Made by a program: the position numbers and the translations under genes. Under the pieces are notes generated by a model. The model made no database searches. It worked only from the letters and a program-made list of their open reading frames with translations, and had not been told where the DNA came from. Below, piece by piece: positions 7,721-16,470 of a stretch of DNA of 25,288 bases. This stretch comes from an uncultured Bacteroidota bacterium. GTDB lineage: Bacteria; Bacteroidota; Bacteroidia; Bacteroidales; P3. The stretch covers positions 1-25,288 of the forward strand of contig CACXCY010000229.1 of the NCBI GenBank assembly GCA_902766265.1, given 5' to 3'. How positions within the stretch are numbered: position 1 is the first letter of the stretch; each line of letters begins with the position of its first letter.

Positions 7721-10700
7721 ATGAAACGTTATCACTTGGTAAACAACATTATCGGTTGGTTGGTGTGTTTCGTTGCCTGTGGTGTGTACATCATGACGGC
7801 CGAAGCGACTGCCAGCTGGTGGGATTGTGGTGAATACATTGCTACCGCATTCAAACTCCAGGTGGGACATCCTCCGGGAGCCCCCACATTCCAAATCATT
7901 GGACGCTTGTTCTCCATGTTCAGCGACCCGCTGTCGGCGGCCCGTGCAGTCAACATCATGTCGGCTGTGTGCTCCGGTTTTGGCATCATGTTCCTCTATT
8001 GGACGATTACGCTGCTGGGCAAACTCATTATCCGTGAGCCCGAACCCGGGTTGAAGGACTGGCGCACATGGGCCATCTTCGCATCGGGTATTGTCGGTGC
8101 CATGTGCTATTGTTTCAGCGACACCTACTGGTTCTCTGCCGTCGAAGGCGAAGTTTACGCTATGTCGTCGTTCTTTACGGCCGTGGTGTTCTGGGCGGTG
8201 CTCAAATGGGAAGAACAATCCGACGACCCGCATTCGTTGCGGTGGCTCATCCTGATATGCTTCCTGGTGGGCACGGCCATCGGCGTCCACTTGCTGAACT
8301 TGCTGACCATACCTGCGTTGGTGTATGTGGTTTATTTCAAGAAATGGAAGAAAACGACCGTCAAGGGCTTCATCGTCAGCGGTGTCATATCGGTGCTGCT
8401 GCTGGCTGTGGTGCTGTGGGGTATCATTCCAGGCATCGTGAGCGTGAGCAGCGCATTTGATGTGTTCTTTGTCAACTCGCTCCACTTTGGTTTCAGCGTG
8501 GGCACCGTTGTGTTCTTCCTGATTGTGGCCGGCGTCATCGGCTGGGGTTTGTGGAAGACTTCGGCCAAACAAGCCAACAAACCGGTGGTCAACGCCTCTA
8601 TTTTGGGACTGTTGATGCTCATAGTGGGTTACAGCACTTTCTTTGTCCTCGTGATACGCGCCAATACCAATACGCCGCTTAACGAGAACGCCCCCAAGGA
8701 CGCTGTGGCTCTGCGCGCCTACCTGGGTCGTGAACAATATGGGGAGACGCCGTTGCTGACGGGCCCATACTACACGGCAGGCAATCCTATCGACGTGAAG
8801 AACGGCTACACCAAATATGTGCGTGGCACCGATAGCGAAGGACGTGATTGCTACATTCCCAAGGCACATTCGCAGAAATTTGTGTACCGTAGCGAGCATA
8901 CGGGCTTCTTCCCCCGCATGTACAGCAACGACAACGGTCGCCAGCATCCGCTGTTCTACAAATATTGGGCAGGTGAACCTCCTCGCGGACAGAAACCGAC
9001 GATGAGCCAGAACCTGAAGTACTTCAACCGCTATCAATGTGGCTGGATGTATTGGCGCTACTTCATGTGGAACTTTGCCGGCAGGCAGAACGATATCCAG
9101 GGGCATCACTTCAACGATGACGGCTCCATAGATTACATGAACGGCAACTGGATATGTGGCATCAAGTTTATCGACGAAGCCCGTCTGGGGCCGCAGGACA
9201 ATCTGACCGACGCCATGAAGAACAACAAGGCGCGCAACACCTATTTCCTGTTGCCGCTGCTGCTTGGAGTGGCCGGCTTGGTCTATCATGTGATGAAGGA
9301 CAAACGCGGCGCGTTCATTGTATTCTTGATGTTCTTCATGACAGGATTGGCTATCGGCATCTATCTGAATATGCCTCCCCGCCAGCCGCGTGAGCGTGAC
9401 TATGCTTTTGTGGGGTCGTTCTACTTCTTTGCCGTCTGGGTCGGATTGGGAGTGCTTGGATTGGCGGATTGGATTACAAAGAATGTCAAGAACAATTCCC
9501 TCAAGGGCGTTGTGACGGCAGCGGTGTTTCTGCTGTGCATGCTGGCGGTGCCTGTGCGCATGGCGTCACAGAACTGGGACGACCACGACCGTTCGCAGAA
9601 GACGGCCGCCCGCGATTTCTCAAAGAATTACCTGGGCAACCTGAGCAAGAACTCCATCTTGGTCACCTACGGCGACAACGACACTTTCCCGCTCTGGTAT
9701 GCGCAGGAGGTGGAAGGTTGGCGTACGGATGTGCGTATACTCAACTACACCTTGGCGGGCATGCATTGGTATATCGAACAGCTATACAACAAACTCTATG
9801 AGTCGGATGCGTTGCCGATGACCTTGCCCTACGAGGACTTCTATGGCTTGGGCGCCGACCTTGTGTATCTACAGGACAACTCGCCTGAGTTCCTGGAAGT
9901 GTCGGATGTACTGAAAATGGTGCGCGACAACGCTTCCCGCTTCACGGTCAACAACAGGGGCGAAATGATTCATTTCCTGCCGACCAAGAGGTTTAAGATT
10001 ACTGTCGATGTAGACAAGTTGGTCGAATTGGGTGTTGTATCTGCTGAGGACGCCCCGCATATCGACCCTGTGATACGTTTTACCATCAACAGGGATATGC
10101 TCTATCGCCACCAGCTGATGATACTTGATATATTGGGCACAAATCATTTTGAGAGAAATATCTACACGATGAACCCCAGCTATATCAAGGATGCATTCCC
10201 CATTGTGGACAGCTACTGCATGGAGGACGGATTGGTGTTCAGATTGATGCCTTATCCCGCACAGAAGGAGTTTACCGACAATACGATGGACTACTATCTC
10301 AATGGAATCCAGGGAGAAGACGGCGAATACACTCCGCTTGAATGGGGCAACCTGAACGCAGACATCTATGTGGATCCCATCAGTTTGAATATGGGAAGCG
10401 TGCAGCGCCAGAACTTCTTTGTACTGGCTCGTGCGTTGATGGCAGGTCCGACTCCCGACACCGCGAGTGCGCGTCAGTTGCTCGATATGGGTGAAAAATT
10501 CTTCCCCAAGAAGAACTTTGCCCACGATAAATACTGCCTCTATATGGTGGAACTCTACAACAAAGTCTATGGTGTAGAGAAGGCCACGGAACTTTGGAAC
10601 GACATCTTCGACTATTATCGTCAGGATATAGCTTACGTGGGACAATACACCAAGATGGCAAACCGCAAGTTTGCGGCCGGAACCGCCAACCGTCTGCGGG

Positions 10701-10837
10701 AAGACTGCCAGATACTGTACACTCTCGCCGACAGCGCGCGCAAGCATCTGCATAATGAGACTCTGGCAAATAAGGCGGAAGAGACATTCAAACCGTACGA
10801 ATATGCCTTCATGCAGTCGCAGACAATGCCGAGGTAA
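7721..10837 (+). CDS. DUF2723 family multi-spanning membrane protein
   Basis: A 1038-residue inner-membrane protein of the DUF2723 family, common in Bacteroidota and thought to be related to GT-C-type membrane glycosyltransferases. The hallmark N-terminus is present: first membrane helix (about 10-26), TAEATASWWDCGEYIATAF with the acidic pair DCGE (35-38), then QVGHPPGAPTFQIIGRLFS. About ten further hydrophobic helices follow up to roughly residue 620 (for example around the GVISVLLLAVVLWGIIPG and FLLPLLLGVAGLVYHVM segments), and a soluble region of about 400 residues forms the C-terminus, including YGDNDTFPLWYAQEVEGWRTD, a segment strongly conserved in the family. It starts 34 bp after arcA with no promoter between, and ends in a terminator at 10864-10893. 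The acceptor and donor substrates are unknown; the glycosyltransferase role is inferred from family knowledge. Confidence 0.88.
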   Translation: MKRYHLVNNIIGWLVCFVACGVYIMTAEATASWWDCGEYIATAFKLQVGHPPGAPTFQIIGRLFSMFSDPLSAARAVNIMSAVCSGFGIMFLYWTITLLGKLIIREPEPGLKDWRTWAIFASGIVGAMCYCFSDTYWFSAVEGEVYAMSSFFTAVVFWAVLKWEEQSDDPHSLRWLILICFLVGTAIGVHLLNLLTIPALVYVVYFKKWKKTTVKGFIVSGVISVLLLAVVLWGIIPGIVSVSSAFDVFFVNSLHFGFSVGTVVFFLIVAGVIGWGLWKTSAKQANKPVVNASILGLLMLIVGYSTFFVLVIRANTNTPLNENAPKDAVALRAYLGREQYGETPLLTGPYYTAGNPIDVKNGYTKYVRGTDSEGRDCYIPKAHSQKFVYRSEHTGFFPRMYSNDNGRQHPLFYKYWAGEPPRGQKPTMSQNLKYFNRYQCGWMYWRYFMWNFAGRQNDIQGHHFNDDGSIDYMNGNWICGIKFIDEARLGPQDNLTDAMKNNKARNTYFLLPLLLGVAGLVYHVMKDKRGAFIVFLMFFMTGLAIGIYLNMPPRQPRERDYAFVGSFYFFAVWVGLGVLGLADWITKNVKNNSLKGVVTAAVFLLCMLAVPVRMASQNWDDHDRSQKTAARDFSKNYLGNLSKNSILVTYGDNDTFPLWYAQEVEGWRTDVRILNYTLAGMHWYIEQLYNKLYESDALPMTLPYEDFYGLGADLVYLQDNSPEFLEVSDVLKMVRDNASRFTVNNRGEMIHFLPTKRFKITVDVDKLVELGVVSAEDAPHIDPVIRFTINRDMLYRHQLMILDILGTNHFERNIYTMNPSYIKDAFPIVDSYCMEDGLVFRLMPYPAQKEFTDNTMDYYLNGIQGEDGEYTPLEWGNLNADIYVDPISLNMGSVQRQNFFVLARALMAGPTPDTASARQLLDMGEKFFPKKNFAHDKYCLYMVELYNKVYGVEKATELWNDIFDYYRQDIAYVGQYTKMANRKFAAGTANRLREDCQILYTLADSARKHLHNETLANKAEETFKPYEYAFMQSQTMPR

Positions 10838-10863
10838 CATAGTGCTACATATCGCAATAAAAG

Positions 10864-10893
10864 GAAAAGCCCATCCGTCAGGAAGGGCTTTTC
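10864..10893 (+). terminator. Hairpin terminator after the DUF2723 gene
   Basis: Stem GAAAAGCCC (10864-10872) pairs perfectly with GGGCTTTTC (10885-10893); TCC and GGA inside the 12-base loop can extend it. The T-tract is inside the 3' arm (CTTTTC). It lies 26 bp after the stop codon. Confidence 0.8.
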
Positions 10894-10961
10894 TGCGTAT
10901 ATGTTTAAAACCTTGTTACAATCTTTCAGCGGCATACGAGGTTCAATTATGGAATTGTTGC

Positions 10962-10969
10962 TAATTTTG
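10962..10969 (+). promoter_or_regulatory. Probable -7 element for the small RHH-like gene
   Basis: TAATTTTG followed by C matches TAnnTTTG, 23 bp before the ATG at 10993. No good -33 TTTG is seen at the right distance, so this is weaker than the other promoters here. Confidence 0.45.
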
Positions 10970-10992
10970 CAAATACTTTAATCACTATCACT

Positions 10993-11244
10993 ATGCCAAA
11001 TAAAACGCAACCGCGGGGTAAGAAAGTATCTCTGACGTTCTCGAGACGAGATTATGAGGCACTAACGGCTTTTGCGGAAGACAAAGGTGTTCCCCGCGCG
11101 GTGGCGATACGCCATATTGTGCACGAAGCTTTGAAGACGTACAATCGCAATGCTTCACAAACGGTGTCGAAAAACCAACTGGGGCTTTTCGATTCTGTGC
11201 AGATTGACATCTTTAACAATGCATCCAAGACAGAGGACGTTTGA
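10993..11244 (+). CDS. Small ribbon-helix-helix-like DNA-binding protein
   Basis: An 83-residue basic protein. After a short basic tail (MPNKTQPRGKK) comes KVSLTFSRRDYEALTAFAEDKG followed by PRAVAIRHIVHEALKTY, which reads as one beta strand and two helices, the Arc/MetJ/CopG (RHH) fold in which a strand from each dimer half contacts DNA. The C-terminal 30 residues (SKNQLGLFDSVQIDIFNN) are not part of the fold and look like a tail. There is no toxin-like partner gene next to it, so an antitoxin role is not supported; a stand-alone regulator is more likely. It sits between a terminator and the atpB promoter, thus a probable single-gene unit. Fold assignment is by eye; target unknown. Confidence 0.65.
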   Translation: MPNKTQPRGKKVSLTFSRRDYEALTAFAEDKGVPRAVAIRHIVHEALKTYNRNASQTVSKNQLGLFDSVQIDIFNNASKTEDV

Positions 11245-11276
11245 GGGAATACAAAAAAAAACTTTGCAGAATAGCG

Positions 11277-11305
11277 TTGTCAATCCCGACTTTTTTGTAT
11301 CTTTG
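11277..11305 (+). promoter_or_regulatory. Bacteroidota-type promoter for atpB
   Basis: TATCTTTG at 11298-11305 with TTG at 11277-11279, an 18-bp spacer, about 55 bp upstream of the atpB ATG. It makes atpB independently transcribed from the RHH gene. Confidence 0.75.
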
Positions 11306-11360
11306 CAAGTCCATATAGGATGAATACAAAATTGCTATTATAAGAAATAAACTATTAATC

Positions 11361-12551
11361 ATGCGATTAAAACACATCACTTTATTTGCGGCTCTTTTCT
11401 CTTTGTCGGTGGTGGCTCTTGCACAGACAGAGAGCATTCCTTCCGAGAAAGACCTCAACAGCCCTATCAAGGCAGTTGATGAATTGCCGGATACAACGAT
11501 GAACCAGGCGGCTGTGGTGGTAGAAGATGAAGGAGAGATGAATCCAGGTTCCATCATTATTGGTCACGTTACTGATGCTCATTCCTGGCATCTGTTTGAC
11601 TACAAGACCAAAGACGGTAAAGAACATGCGGTGGCTATCTCACTGCCAGTCATCTTGATTAATGATGGCCACTTGGATGTCTTTATGTCCAAACGTTTCC
11701 ATCATGGTCACGCTGATTATAAGGGTTATCGCCTTGTGGGTGGCGGTTTGGAAAAGGAAGAGATTATCTGCATTGATGAGATAGGAAACCCCATTGTGAT
11801 GGCCAATGGAAAGATAAAGAAACCAATCGATATCTCAATCACCAAGACTCCTGCAGCTATAATTATAGCGGTGATACTCCTGCTTGTTATCGTTCTTTCG
11901 GCAGGGAAACAATATAAGAAACGTCCCAATAAAGCTCCGCATGGCTTGCAAGCTCTGGTGGAAATGTTGGTGTGTCATGTGCGCGACGAGATGGCTGCAC
12001 CGATGATAGGGCCTAAATATGAGAAGTATCTTCCCTATCTGTTGACGCTGTTCTTCTTTATCTTCTTCTGCAATTGCTTGGGTATGATACCGTTCTTTCC
12101 TGCAGGTGCCAACATTACGGGAAATATTGCAGTAACAGCCACATTGGCTTTGATTACTTTCTTTATAACAAACCTTAGTGGCAACAAGCATTATTGGAAA
12201 GACATATTCAATACTCCTGGTGTTCCTGCATGGTTAAAGGTATTCCCTTTGATGCCGGTAGTGGAACTTGTGGGTGTGTTTACCAAACCCATCGTGCTGA
12301 TGATACGACTCTTTGCCAATATGACAGCAGGTCATATCGTCATTCTCGGCTTTGTGGTGATTATTTTCATCCTGTCAAATCTGTTTGGAGCAGCTGTGGG
12401 TGGCGCGGTGTCGGTAGTATCGGTGCTGTTTGCCGTGTTCATCAGTTTACTTGAGTGTCTGGTGGCTTACATCCAGGCCTATGTGTTCACGATGCTTTCG
12501 GCTCTCTACATAGGTATGGCCGTAGAAGAACCCGAGGAAGCTCACGCATAA
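11361..12551 (+). CDS. atpB: ATP synthase F0 subunit a, long Bacteroidota form
   Basis: A 396-residue membrane subunit forming the proton half-channels against the c-ring. The first 22 residues are a signal-like segment (MRLKHITLFAALFSLSVVALAQ); about 140 hydrophilic residues follow, with several His (HSWHLFDY, RFHHGHADY), a feature of subunit a in Bacteroidota. The conserved membrane part starts near 165: YLPYLLTLFFFIFFCNCLG, GANITGNIAVTATLAL, and the essential Arg316 in MIRLFANMTAGH, then Gln372 in AYIQAYVFTMLSALYI matching Gln252 of E. coli. In Bacteroides the gene is usually followed by atpE, F, H, A and G; here it is followed by pgk, and no other ATP synthase gene is in the window. Identity is firm; the isolation is what is odd. 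Confidence 0.95.
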   Translation: MRLKHITLFAALFSLSVVALAQTESIPSEKDLNSPIKAVDELPDTTMNQAAVVVEDEGEMNPGSIIIGHVTDAHSWHLFDYKTKDGKEHAVAISLPVILINDGHLDVFMSKRFHHGHADYKGYRLVGGGLEKEEIICIDEIGNPIVMANGKIKKPIDISITKTPAAIIIAVILLLVIVLSAGKQYKKRPNKAPHGLQALVEMLVCHVRDEMAAPMIGPKYEKYLPYLLTLFFFIFFCNCLGMIPFFPAGANITGNIAVTATLALITFFITNLSGNKHYWKDIFNTPGVPAWLKVFPLMPVVELVGVFTKPIVLMIRLFANMTAGHIVILGFVVIIFILSNLFGAAVGGAVSVVSVLFAVFISLLECLVAYIQAYVFTMLSALYIGMAVEEPEEAHA

Positions 12552-12579
12552 GAGAGATCGTACTGAATCAAATAGTAAT

Positions 12580-12615
12580 CCATGGTCCCATAATGTTTGA
12601 CAATGGGATTCGTGG
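12580..12615 (+). other. Imperfect hairpin between atpB and pgk
   Basis: CCATGGTCCCAT (12580-12591) can fold on ATGGGATTCGTGG (12603-12615): a 5-bp core CCCAT/ATGGG extended by T-A and two G-U pairs and an outer CCA/TGG, loop of 11 bases. No T-run follows, so it is not a classical terminator. It may be an mRNA processing or leader structure, or chance. Confidence 0.3.
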
Positions 12616-12641
12616 CACCCTTAACTCTTAAAACAAATCTA

Positions 12642-13838
12642 ATGAAATCTATCAGTGAAATAAACTTTAAAGGCAGAAAGGTGTTGCTGCGCGTTGACTT
12701 TAACGTACCTGTCGACGAGAATAAAAATATCACCGACGATACCCGCATGCGTGAGTCGATGCCCACCATCGAGAAACTACTGAAGGACGGTGCTGCTGTT
12801 ATTATAATGGCTCACTTTGGCCGTCCGAAAAAGGGCGGTTTCGAACCAGAACTGACCCTTCAACCGGTTGCCAAACATTTGGAAGAGCTTGTGGGCCATA
12901 AGGTTGTGTTTACGCAAGAACTCCTTGGCAGCGGCAAACCTGAGGAATTGGCCAAAAACCTCCAAGGTGGTGAGGTGATGTTGCTGGAGAATATCCGCTT
13001 CTATCCGGAGGAGACGAAGGGCGGTGTGGAATTTGCAGAGCAACTGTCGAAACTGGGAGACTGCTATGTCAATGACGCTTTTGGTGCTGCCCATCGTGAA
13101 CATAGTTCGACGGCTGTGATTGCCAGATTCTTCCCTAAAGACAAATACTTTGGATTCTTGATGGAGCATGAGGTGCGTAATCTGGAAAAGCTGATGCATG
13201 ACGCGCCGCGTCCCTTTACCGCTATTATCGGTGGCAGCAAGGTAAGCAGTAAGATAGGCATCCTGGAAAACCTTTTGGATAAGGTGGACAATATGGTTAT
13301 CATTGGTGGTATGCGTTACACGTTTACCAAAGCCATGGGCGGCAAAATTGGCAAGAGCATCTGCGAGGATGATAAGATGTCGTTGGCTCTTGACCTGATG
13401 AAACGTATGGATGAAAAAGGGGTGAAATATTACATCCCTACAGACAGTGTGATTGCTGACAATTTCAGCAATGATGCCAATACCAAGATAGTCGCCTCAA
13501 ATGCTGTTCCCGATGATTGGGAAAGCATGGATTGCGGTCCTGACAGCGTGAATGCAATTCGTGAAATCGTGCTTAAGAGCAAGACTATTCTTTGGAATGG
13601 TCCTGCAGGTGTGTTTGAAATTCCCGCTTTTGCAAAGGGCACCCATGAGATAGCTAAAGCTGTTGCTGAAGCCGGTAAGCAGGGGGCTTTTACCACTGTG
13701 GGAGGCGGCGATAGCGTGGCTGCTGTCAAGCAGATGGGCATTGCTGACAAGATGAGTTATGTTTCAACAGGTGGCGGTGCCATGCTGGAATACCTCGAAG
13801 GAAAGACGTTGCCAGGTATTGCGGCAATTAAGGACTGA
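12642..13838 (+). CDS. pgk: Phosphoglycerate kinase
   Basis: A 398-residue cytosolic glycolytic enzyme interconverting 1,3-bisphosphoglycerate + ADP and 3-phosphoglycerate + ATP. The signature RVDFNVP is at residues 17-23, followed by substrate-binding motifs AHFGRPKKGG, FYPEETKGGVEF, NDAFGAAHREHSST, the hinge/nucleotide region IGGSKVSSKIGILENLLDKV, WNGPAGVFE, and the C-terminal GGGDSVAAV and STGGGAMLEYLEGK. ATG 12642 was chosen because it gives the family N-terminus MKSISEINFKGRKVLLRVD; a TTG 45 bp upstream is in frame but adds a non-conserved extension. It lies 90 bp after atpB with no clean TAnnTTTG between (only TAATGTTTG, one base too long), so it may be cotranscribed with atpB. A strong terminator follows. 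Confidence 0.96.
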   Translation: MKSISEINFKGRKVLLRVDFNVPVDENKNITDDTRMRESMPTIEKLLKDGAAVIIMAHFGRPKKGGFEPELTLQPVAKHLEELVGHKVVFTQELLGSGKPEELAKNLQGGEVMLLENIRFYPEETKGGVEFAEQLSKLGDCYVNDAFGAAHREHSSTAVIARFFPKDKYFGFLMEHEVRNLEKLMHDAPRPFTAIIGGSKVSSKIGILENLLDKVDNMVIIGGMRYTFTKAMGGKIGKSICEDDKMSLALDLMKRMDEKGVKYYIPTDSVIADNFSNDANTKIVASNAVPDDWESMDCGPDSVNAIREIVLKSKTILWNGPAGVFEIPAFAKGTHEIAKAVAEAGKQGAFTTVGGGDSVAAVKQMGIADKMSYVSTGGGAMLEYLEGKTLPGIAAIKD

Positions 13839-13856
13839 CATAAAAGAGTAGGATTG

Positions 13857-13890
13857 AAGGCGGCGGATGATGTTCGCCGCCTTTTTCTTT
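13857..13890 (+). terminator. Rho-independent terminator of pgk
   Basis: AAGGCGGCG (13857-13865) pairs with CGCCGCCTT (13875-13883), 9-base loop, then TTTCTTT. It begins 19 bp after the pgk stop. ATGATG in its loop could be misread as the start of the next gene. Confidence 0.92.
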
Positions 13891-13911
13891 ACAATAAATA
13901 CAAGCAAGATT

Positions 13912-15699
13912 GTGGCGCAATTCCTCCCTATAACGCTTGAAGAGGTCAAACGTCTCGGATGGGCGGAGGTTGACATTATACTTGTGTCTGGAGACGCTTA
14001 TGTCGATCACCCGTCGTTCGGTACGGCCGTTTTAGGGCGCACATTAGAGGCGGAGGGCTATAGGGTGGCCATCATTCCTCAACCAAATTGGCGTGATGAC
14101 TTGCGCGATTTCTGCAAGTTCGGCAAACCCCGCTTATTTTTTGGGGTCACATCGGGATGTATGGACTCGATGGTGAACCACTATACAGCGGCGAGAAGGT
14201 TGCGTCATGATGATGCTTATACGCCGGGAGGTGTTGCTGGCTTTCGCCCCGATTATGCCACATATGTATATACACGGATATTGAAACAAATATATCCTGA
14301 CGTCCCAGTTGTTATCGGGGGAATAGAAGCATCTATGCGTCGACTGGCGCATTACGATTATTGGAGCGATACGCTAAAACCATCGATTTTATACGATGTG
14401 CCTGCTGATTTATTGGCCTACGGGATGGGAGAGAGGACGATAGTGGTAATAGCCAATACTCTGAATGAAGGAGGTGGGGTGGCTGCATTGCGCGGGATGA
14501 AGCAAACGGCATATCTCGCTGATGAGATACCAGGAAATGAAGATTCGGATATGATAGTTCTGCATTCCTATGAAGAGTGTAGAAAATCGAAAAGAAAGCA
14601 AATAGAGAATTTTCATCGTTTAGAAGTAGAAAGTAACAAGGTTGAAGCTGCTACCATTGTACAGCCCCACGGAGATCATTTCGTTGTGATTTCTCCTCCA
14701 GATATACCGCTTTCGGGAGAAGAACTCGACAAGTCATTTGATTTGCCATATACCCGGTTGCCTCATCCTAAATACATAAAAAGAGGCAAGATTCCTGCCT
14801 ATGAGATGATAAAGTTCTCTATCAATAGTCATAGGGGATGTTTCGGCGGATGTGCATTCTGTACCATCAGTGCTCACCAGGGTAAGCAAGTGGTATCGCG
14901 TAGTGAAGAATCCATTATGGCTGAGGTGGACAAGGTTGTAAATATGCCATCGTTTAATGGTACTTTGAGTGACTTGGGCGGTCCTTCTGCCAATATGTAC
15001 AAAATGAGTGGGCGCAACAAGGAACTGTGCAAGAAATGTGCCCGATATTCATGTATACAACCGTCGCATTGCCCGAATCTTGATAGTGATCATACGCATA
15101 TCGTATCGCTCTATCGCAAAGTTATGTCACGTCCCGGGGTAAAGCACCTCTTCATAGGCAGCGGTATCCGTTACGATTTATTTACTAAAAACAACGGTGG
15201 TTTTGAATATTTTAGAGAGATGGTACTTCATCATGTGAGTGGGCGTCTGAAGGTGGCTCCAGAACATACATCTCCGGCGGTGCTTAAAGTGATGAGAAAA
15301 CCGTCATTTGACACGTTTGTTCAGATAAAACAGCGGTTTGATGATATATGTCGCCACGCTGGACTTAAGTATCAGTTAATACCGTATTTTATTAGTTCCC
15401 ATCCAGGGTGCCGTTTGGGGGATATGGCGGAATTGGCGGTGCAGATGAGAAAAATGGGCTATAGGTTGGAACAGGTGCAAGATTTTACACCCACGCCAAT
15501 GACACTGGCTACAGAAATGTATTATACAGGCATCAATCCTGAAACTATGCAGCCAATTTATGTGGCCACCCGTCAAGATGACAAACGTGCACAAAATCTA
15601 TTGTTCTTCTACTACAAGAAAGAACTGCATCCTAATATCAAAAGAATACTTCTTAATAGCCATAACGGCCGTTACCTACCCTTGTTAGGTATTAGGTAA
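13912..15699 (+). CDS. YgiQ family radical SAM protein
   Basis: A 595-residue protein of the YgiQ family (B12-binding-like N-domain fused to a radical SAM domain), of unknown reaction. The N-terminal block WAEVDIILVSGDAYVDHPSFG, PNWRDDLRDFCKFGKPRLFFGVTSG and the MVNHYTAARR region are hallmark. The [4Fe-4S]/SAM motif CX3CX2C is Cys310, Cys314 and Cys317 in HRGCFGGCAFCTISAHQGK. A second cysteine cluster CKKCARYSCIQPSHC lies about 60 residues later. GTG 13912 gives the family-like start (MAQFLPITLEEVKRLGW); ATG 13867 is also open but lies inside the pgk terminator loop and adds a hydrophobic, non-conserved leader. No promoter consensus is visible between terminator and start. It ends one base from the stop of the convergent T9SS-cargo gene. 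Confidence 0.9.
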   Translation: MAQFLPITLEEVKRLGWAEVDIILVSGDAYVDHPSFGTAVLGRTLEAEGYRVAIIPQPNWRDDLRDFCKFGKPRLFFGVTSGCMDSMVNHYTAARRLRHDDAYTPGGVAGFRPDYATYVYTRILKQIYPDVPVVIGGIEASMRRLAHYDYWSDTLKPSILYDVPADLLAYGMGERTIVVIANTLNEGGGVAALRGMKQTAYLADEIPGNEDSDMIVLHSYEECRKSKRKQIENFHRLEVESNKVEAATIVQPHGDHFVVISPPDIPLSGEELDKSFDLPYTRLPHPKYIKRGKIPAYEMIKFSINSHRGCFGGCAFCTISAHQGKQVVSRSEESIMAEVDKVVNMPSFNGTLSDLGGPSANMYKMSGRNKELCKKCARYSCIQPSHCPNLDSDHTHIVSLYRKVMSRPGVKHLFIGSGIRYDLFTKNNGGFEYFREMVLHHVSGRLKVAPEHTSPAVLKVMRKPSFDTFVQIKQRFDDICRHAGLKYQLIPYFISSHPGCRLGDMAELAVQMRKMGYRLEQVQDFTPTPMTLATEMYYTGINPETMQPIYVATRQDDKRAQNLLFFYYKKELHPNIKRILLNSHNGRYLPLLGIR

Positions 15700-15700
15700 A

Positions 15701-16465
15701 CTATTGCATCACGGCAATTTTTCGTGCTGTCCCAGTGCCTATTCTCACCACATATATACCTGCATCTGGGACTTTATATGAATCAATACCTCGTTTGCCG
15801 TTAAGGATACAACGACCGTCAATGCTGTAGATCCAGATTGGTAGATTTCCTGTGTTGGAAAAAGCCATTCTATTTCCATGTACATGGATTTTTGTATTGT
15901 CTTTGGGAGCATATAATAAGGATTCATTATTATATATAAAGATAGCGCGTATCATAAAAGGATTTCCAAAGCCGTAATCAACCGCATTGAACCATGTATT
16001 TCCGTCATCGGACATCCAGGAAGCGTGGTGATTGTTGATGATATCGCTACAATAGTCTCCGGCATATACAGGGGTATCTTTATGGAATGTAATCCATAGT
16101 GTATTGTTGGTGTCGATGTCAAGTGGCGTATTCAGGGTAATGGTATTCCAACCACTAGCACTGTCAGATAGGAATTCCTGAGAGACGAGCAGCGTCAAAG
16201 GGCTATATTCGCTTCCACTATAGACGGCAAGTTCAATATTATAAGATTCAATGGTGTGGAGCATCACGGCCGTGAGTCGGTCGCCTACGGATGATAGTTC
16301 GCCGGGTGGGATGGTTATGCCCCAATACAATGATGGATAATTACGAGAATAAATTGAAGATGCATACTCCCCATTGTCGTAGCCAATTGTGTCAAATTGT
16401 GCTTGAGATGAGACTGATAATAGAAGTGGCAGTACGGTAATCAGTAATTTGGTGAGTTTCTTCAT
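15701..16465 (-). CDS. Secreted protein with T9SS type A-like C-terminal sorting domain
   Basis: A 254-residue protein with a Sec signal peptide (MKKLTKLLITVLPLLLSVSSQAQ). The middle part resembles the beta-rich adhesin or lectin-like domains found in Porphyromonas and related secreted proteins (GWNTITLNTPLDIDTNNTLW followed by ITF). The last 55 residues look like a type A sorting domain: RMAFSNTGNLPIWIYSIDGR, then YKVPDAGIYVVRIGTG and ARKIAV, matching the usual pattern (short strand, Gly-Arg turn, aGvYvvri, Lys, hydrophobic end). It is thus inferred to cross the outer membrane by T9SS and be surface-anchored or released. It starts five bases after frdB and so probably shares that transcript, a strange place for T9SS cargo. 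Ligand unknown. Confidence 0.72.
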   Translation of the reverse strand: MKKLTKLLITVLPLLLSVSSQAQFDTIGYDNGEYASSIYSRNYPSLYWGITIPPGELSSVGDRLTAVMLHTIESYNIELAVYSGSEYSPLTLLVSQEFLSDSASGWNTITLNTPLDIDTNNTLWITFHKDTPVYAGDYCSDIINNHHASWMSDDGNTWFNAVDYGFGNPFMIRAIFIYNNESLLYAPKDNTKIHVHGNRMAFSNTGNLPIWIYSIDGRCILNGKRGIDSYKVPDAGIYVVRIGTGTARKIAVMQ

Positions 16466-16470
16466 ACTTG

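Noticed and set aside
7673..9289. 538-codon antisense open frame over the DUF2723 gene
   Set aside because: Same shadow effect; the sense strand has clear conserved family motifs and membrane helices.
9869..10840. 323-codon antisense open frame over the end of the DUF2723 gene
   Set aside because: No recognisable motif, no promoter, and the sense frame is continuous.
10993..11244. Antitoxin of a toxin-antitoxin pair
   Set aside because: No small toxin-like gene lies beside it; the neighbours are the DUF2723 gene with a terminator and atpB with its own promoter.
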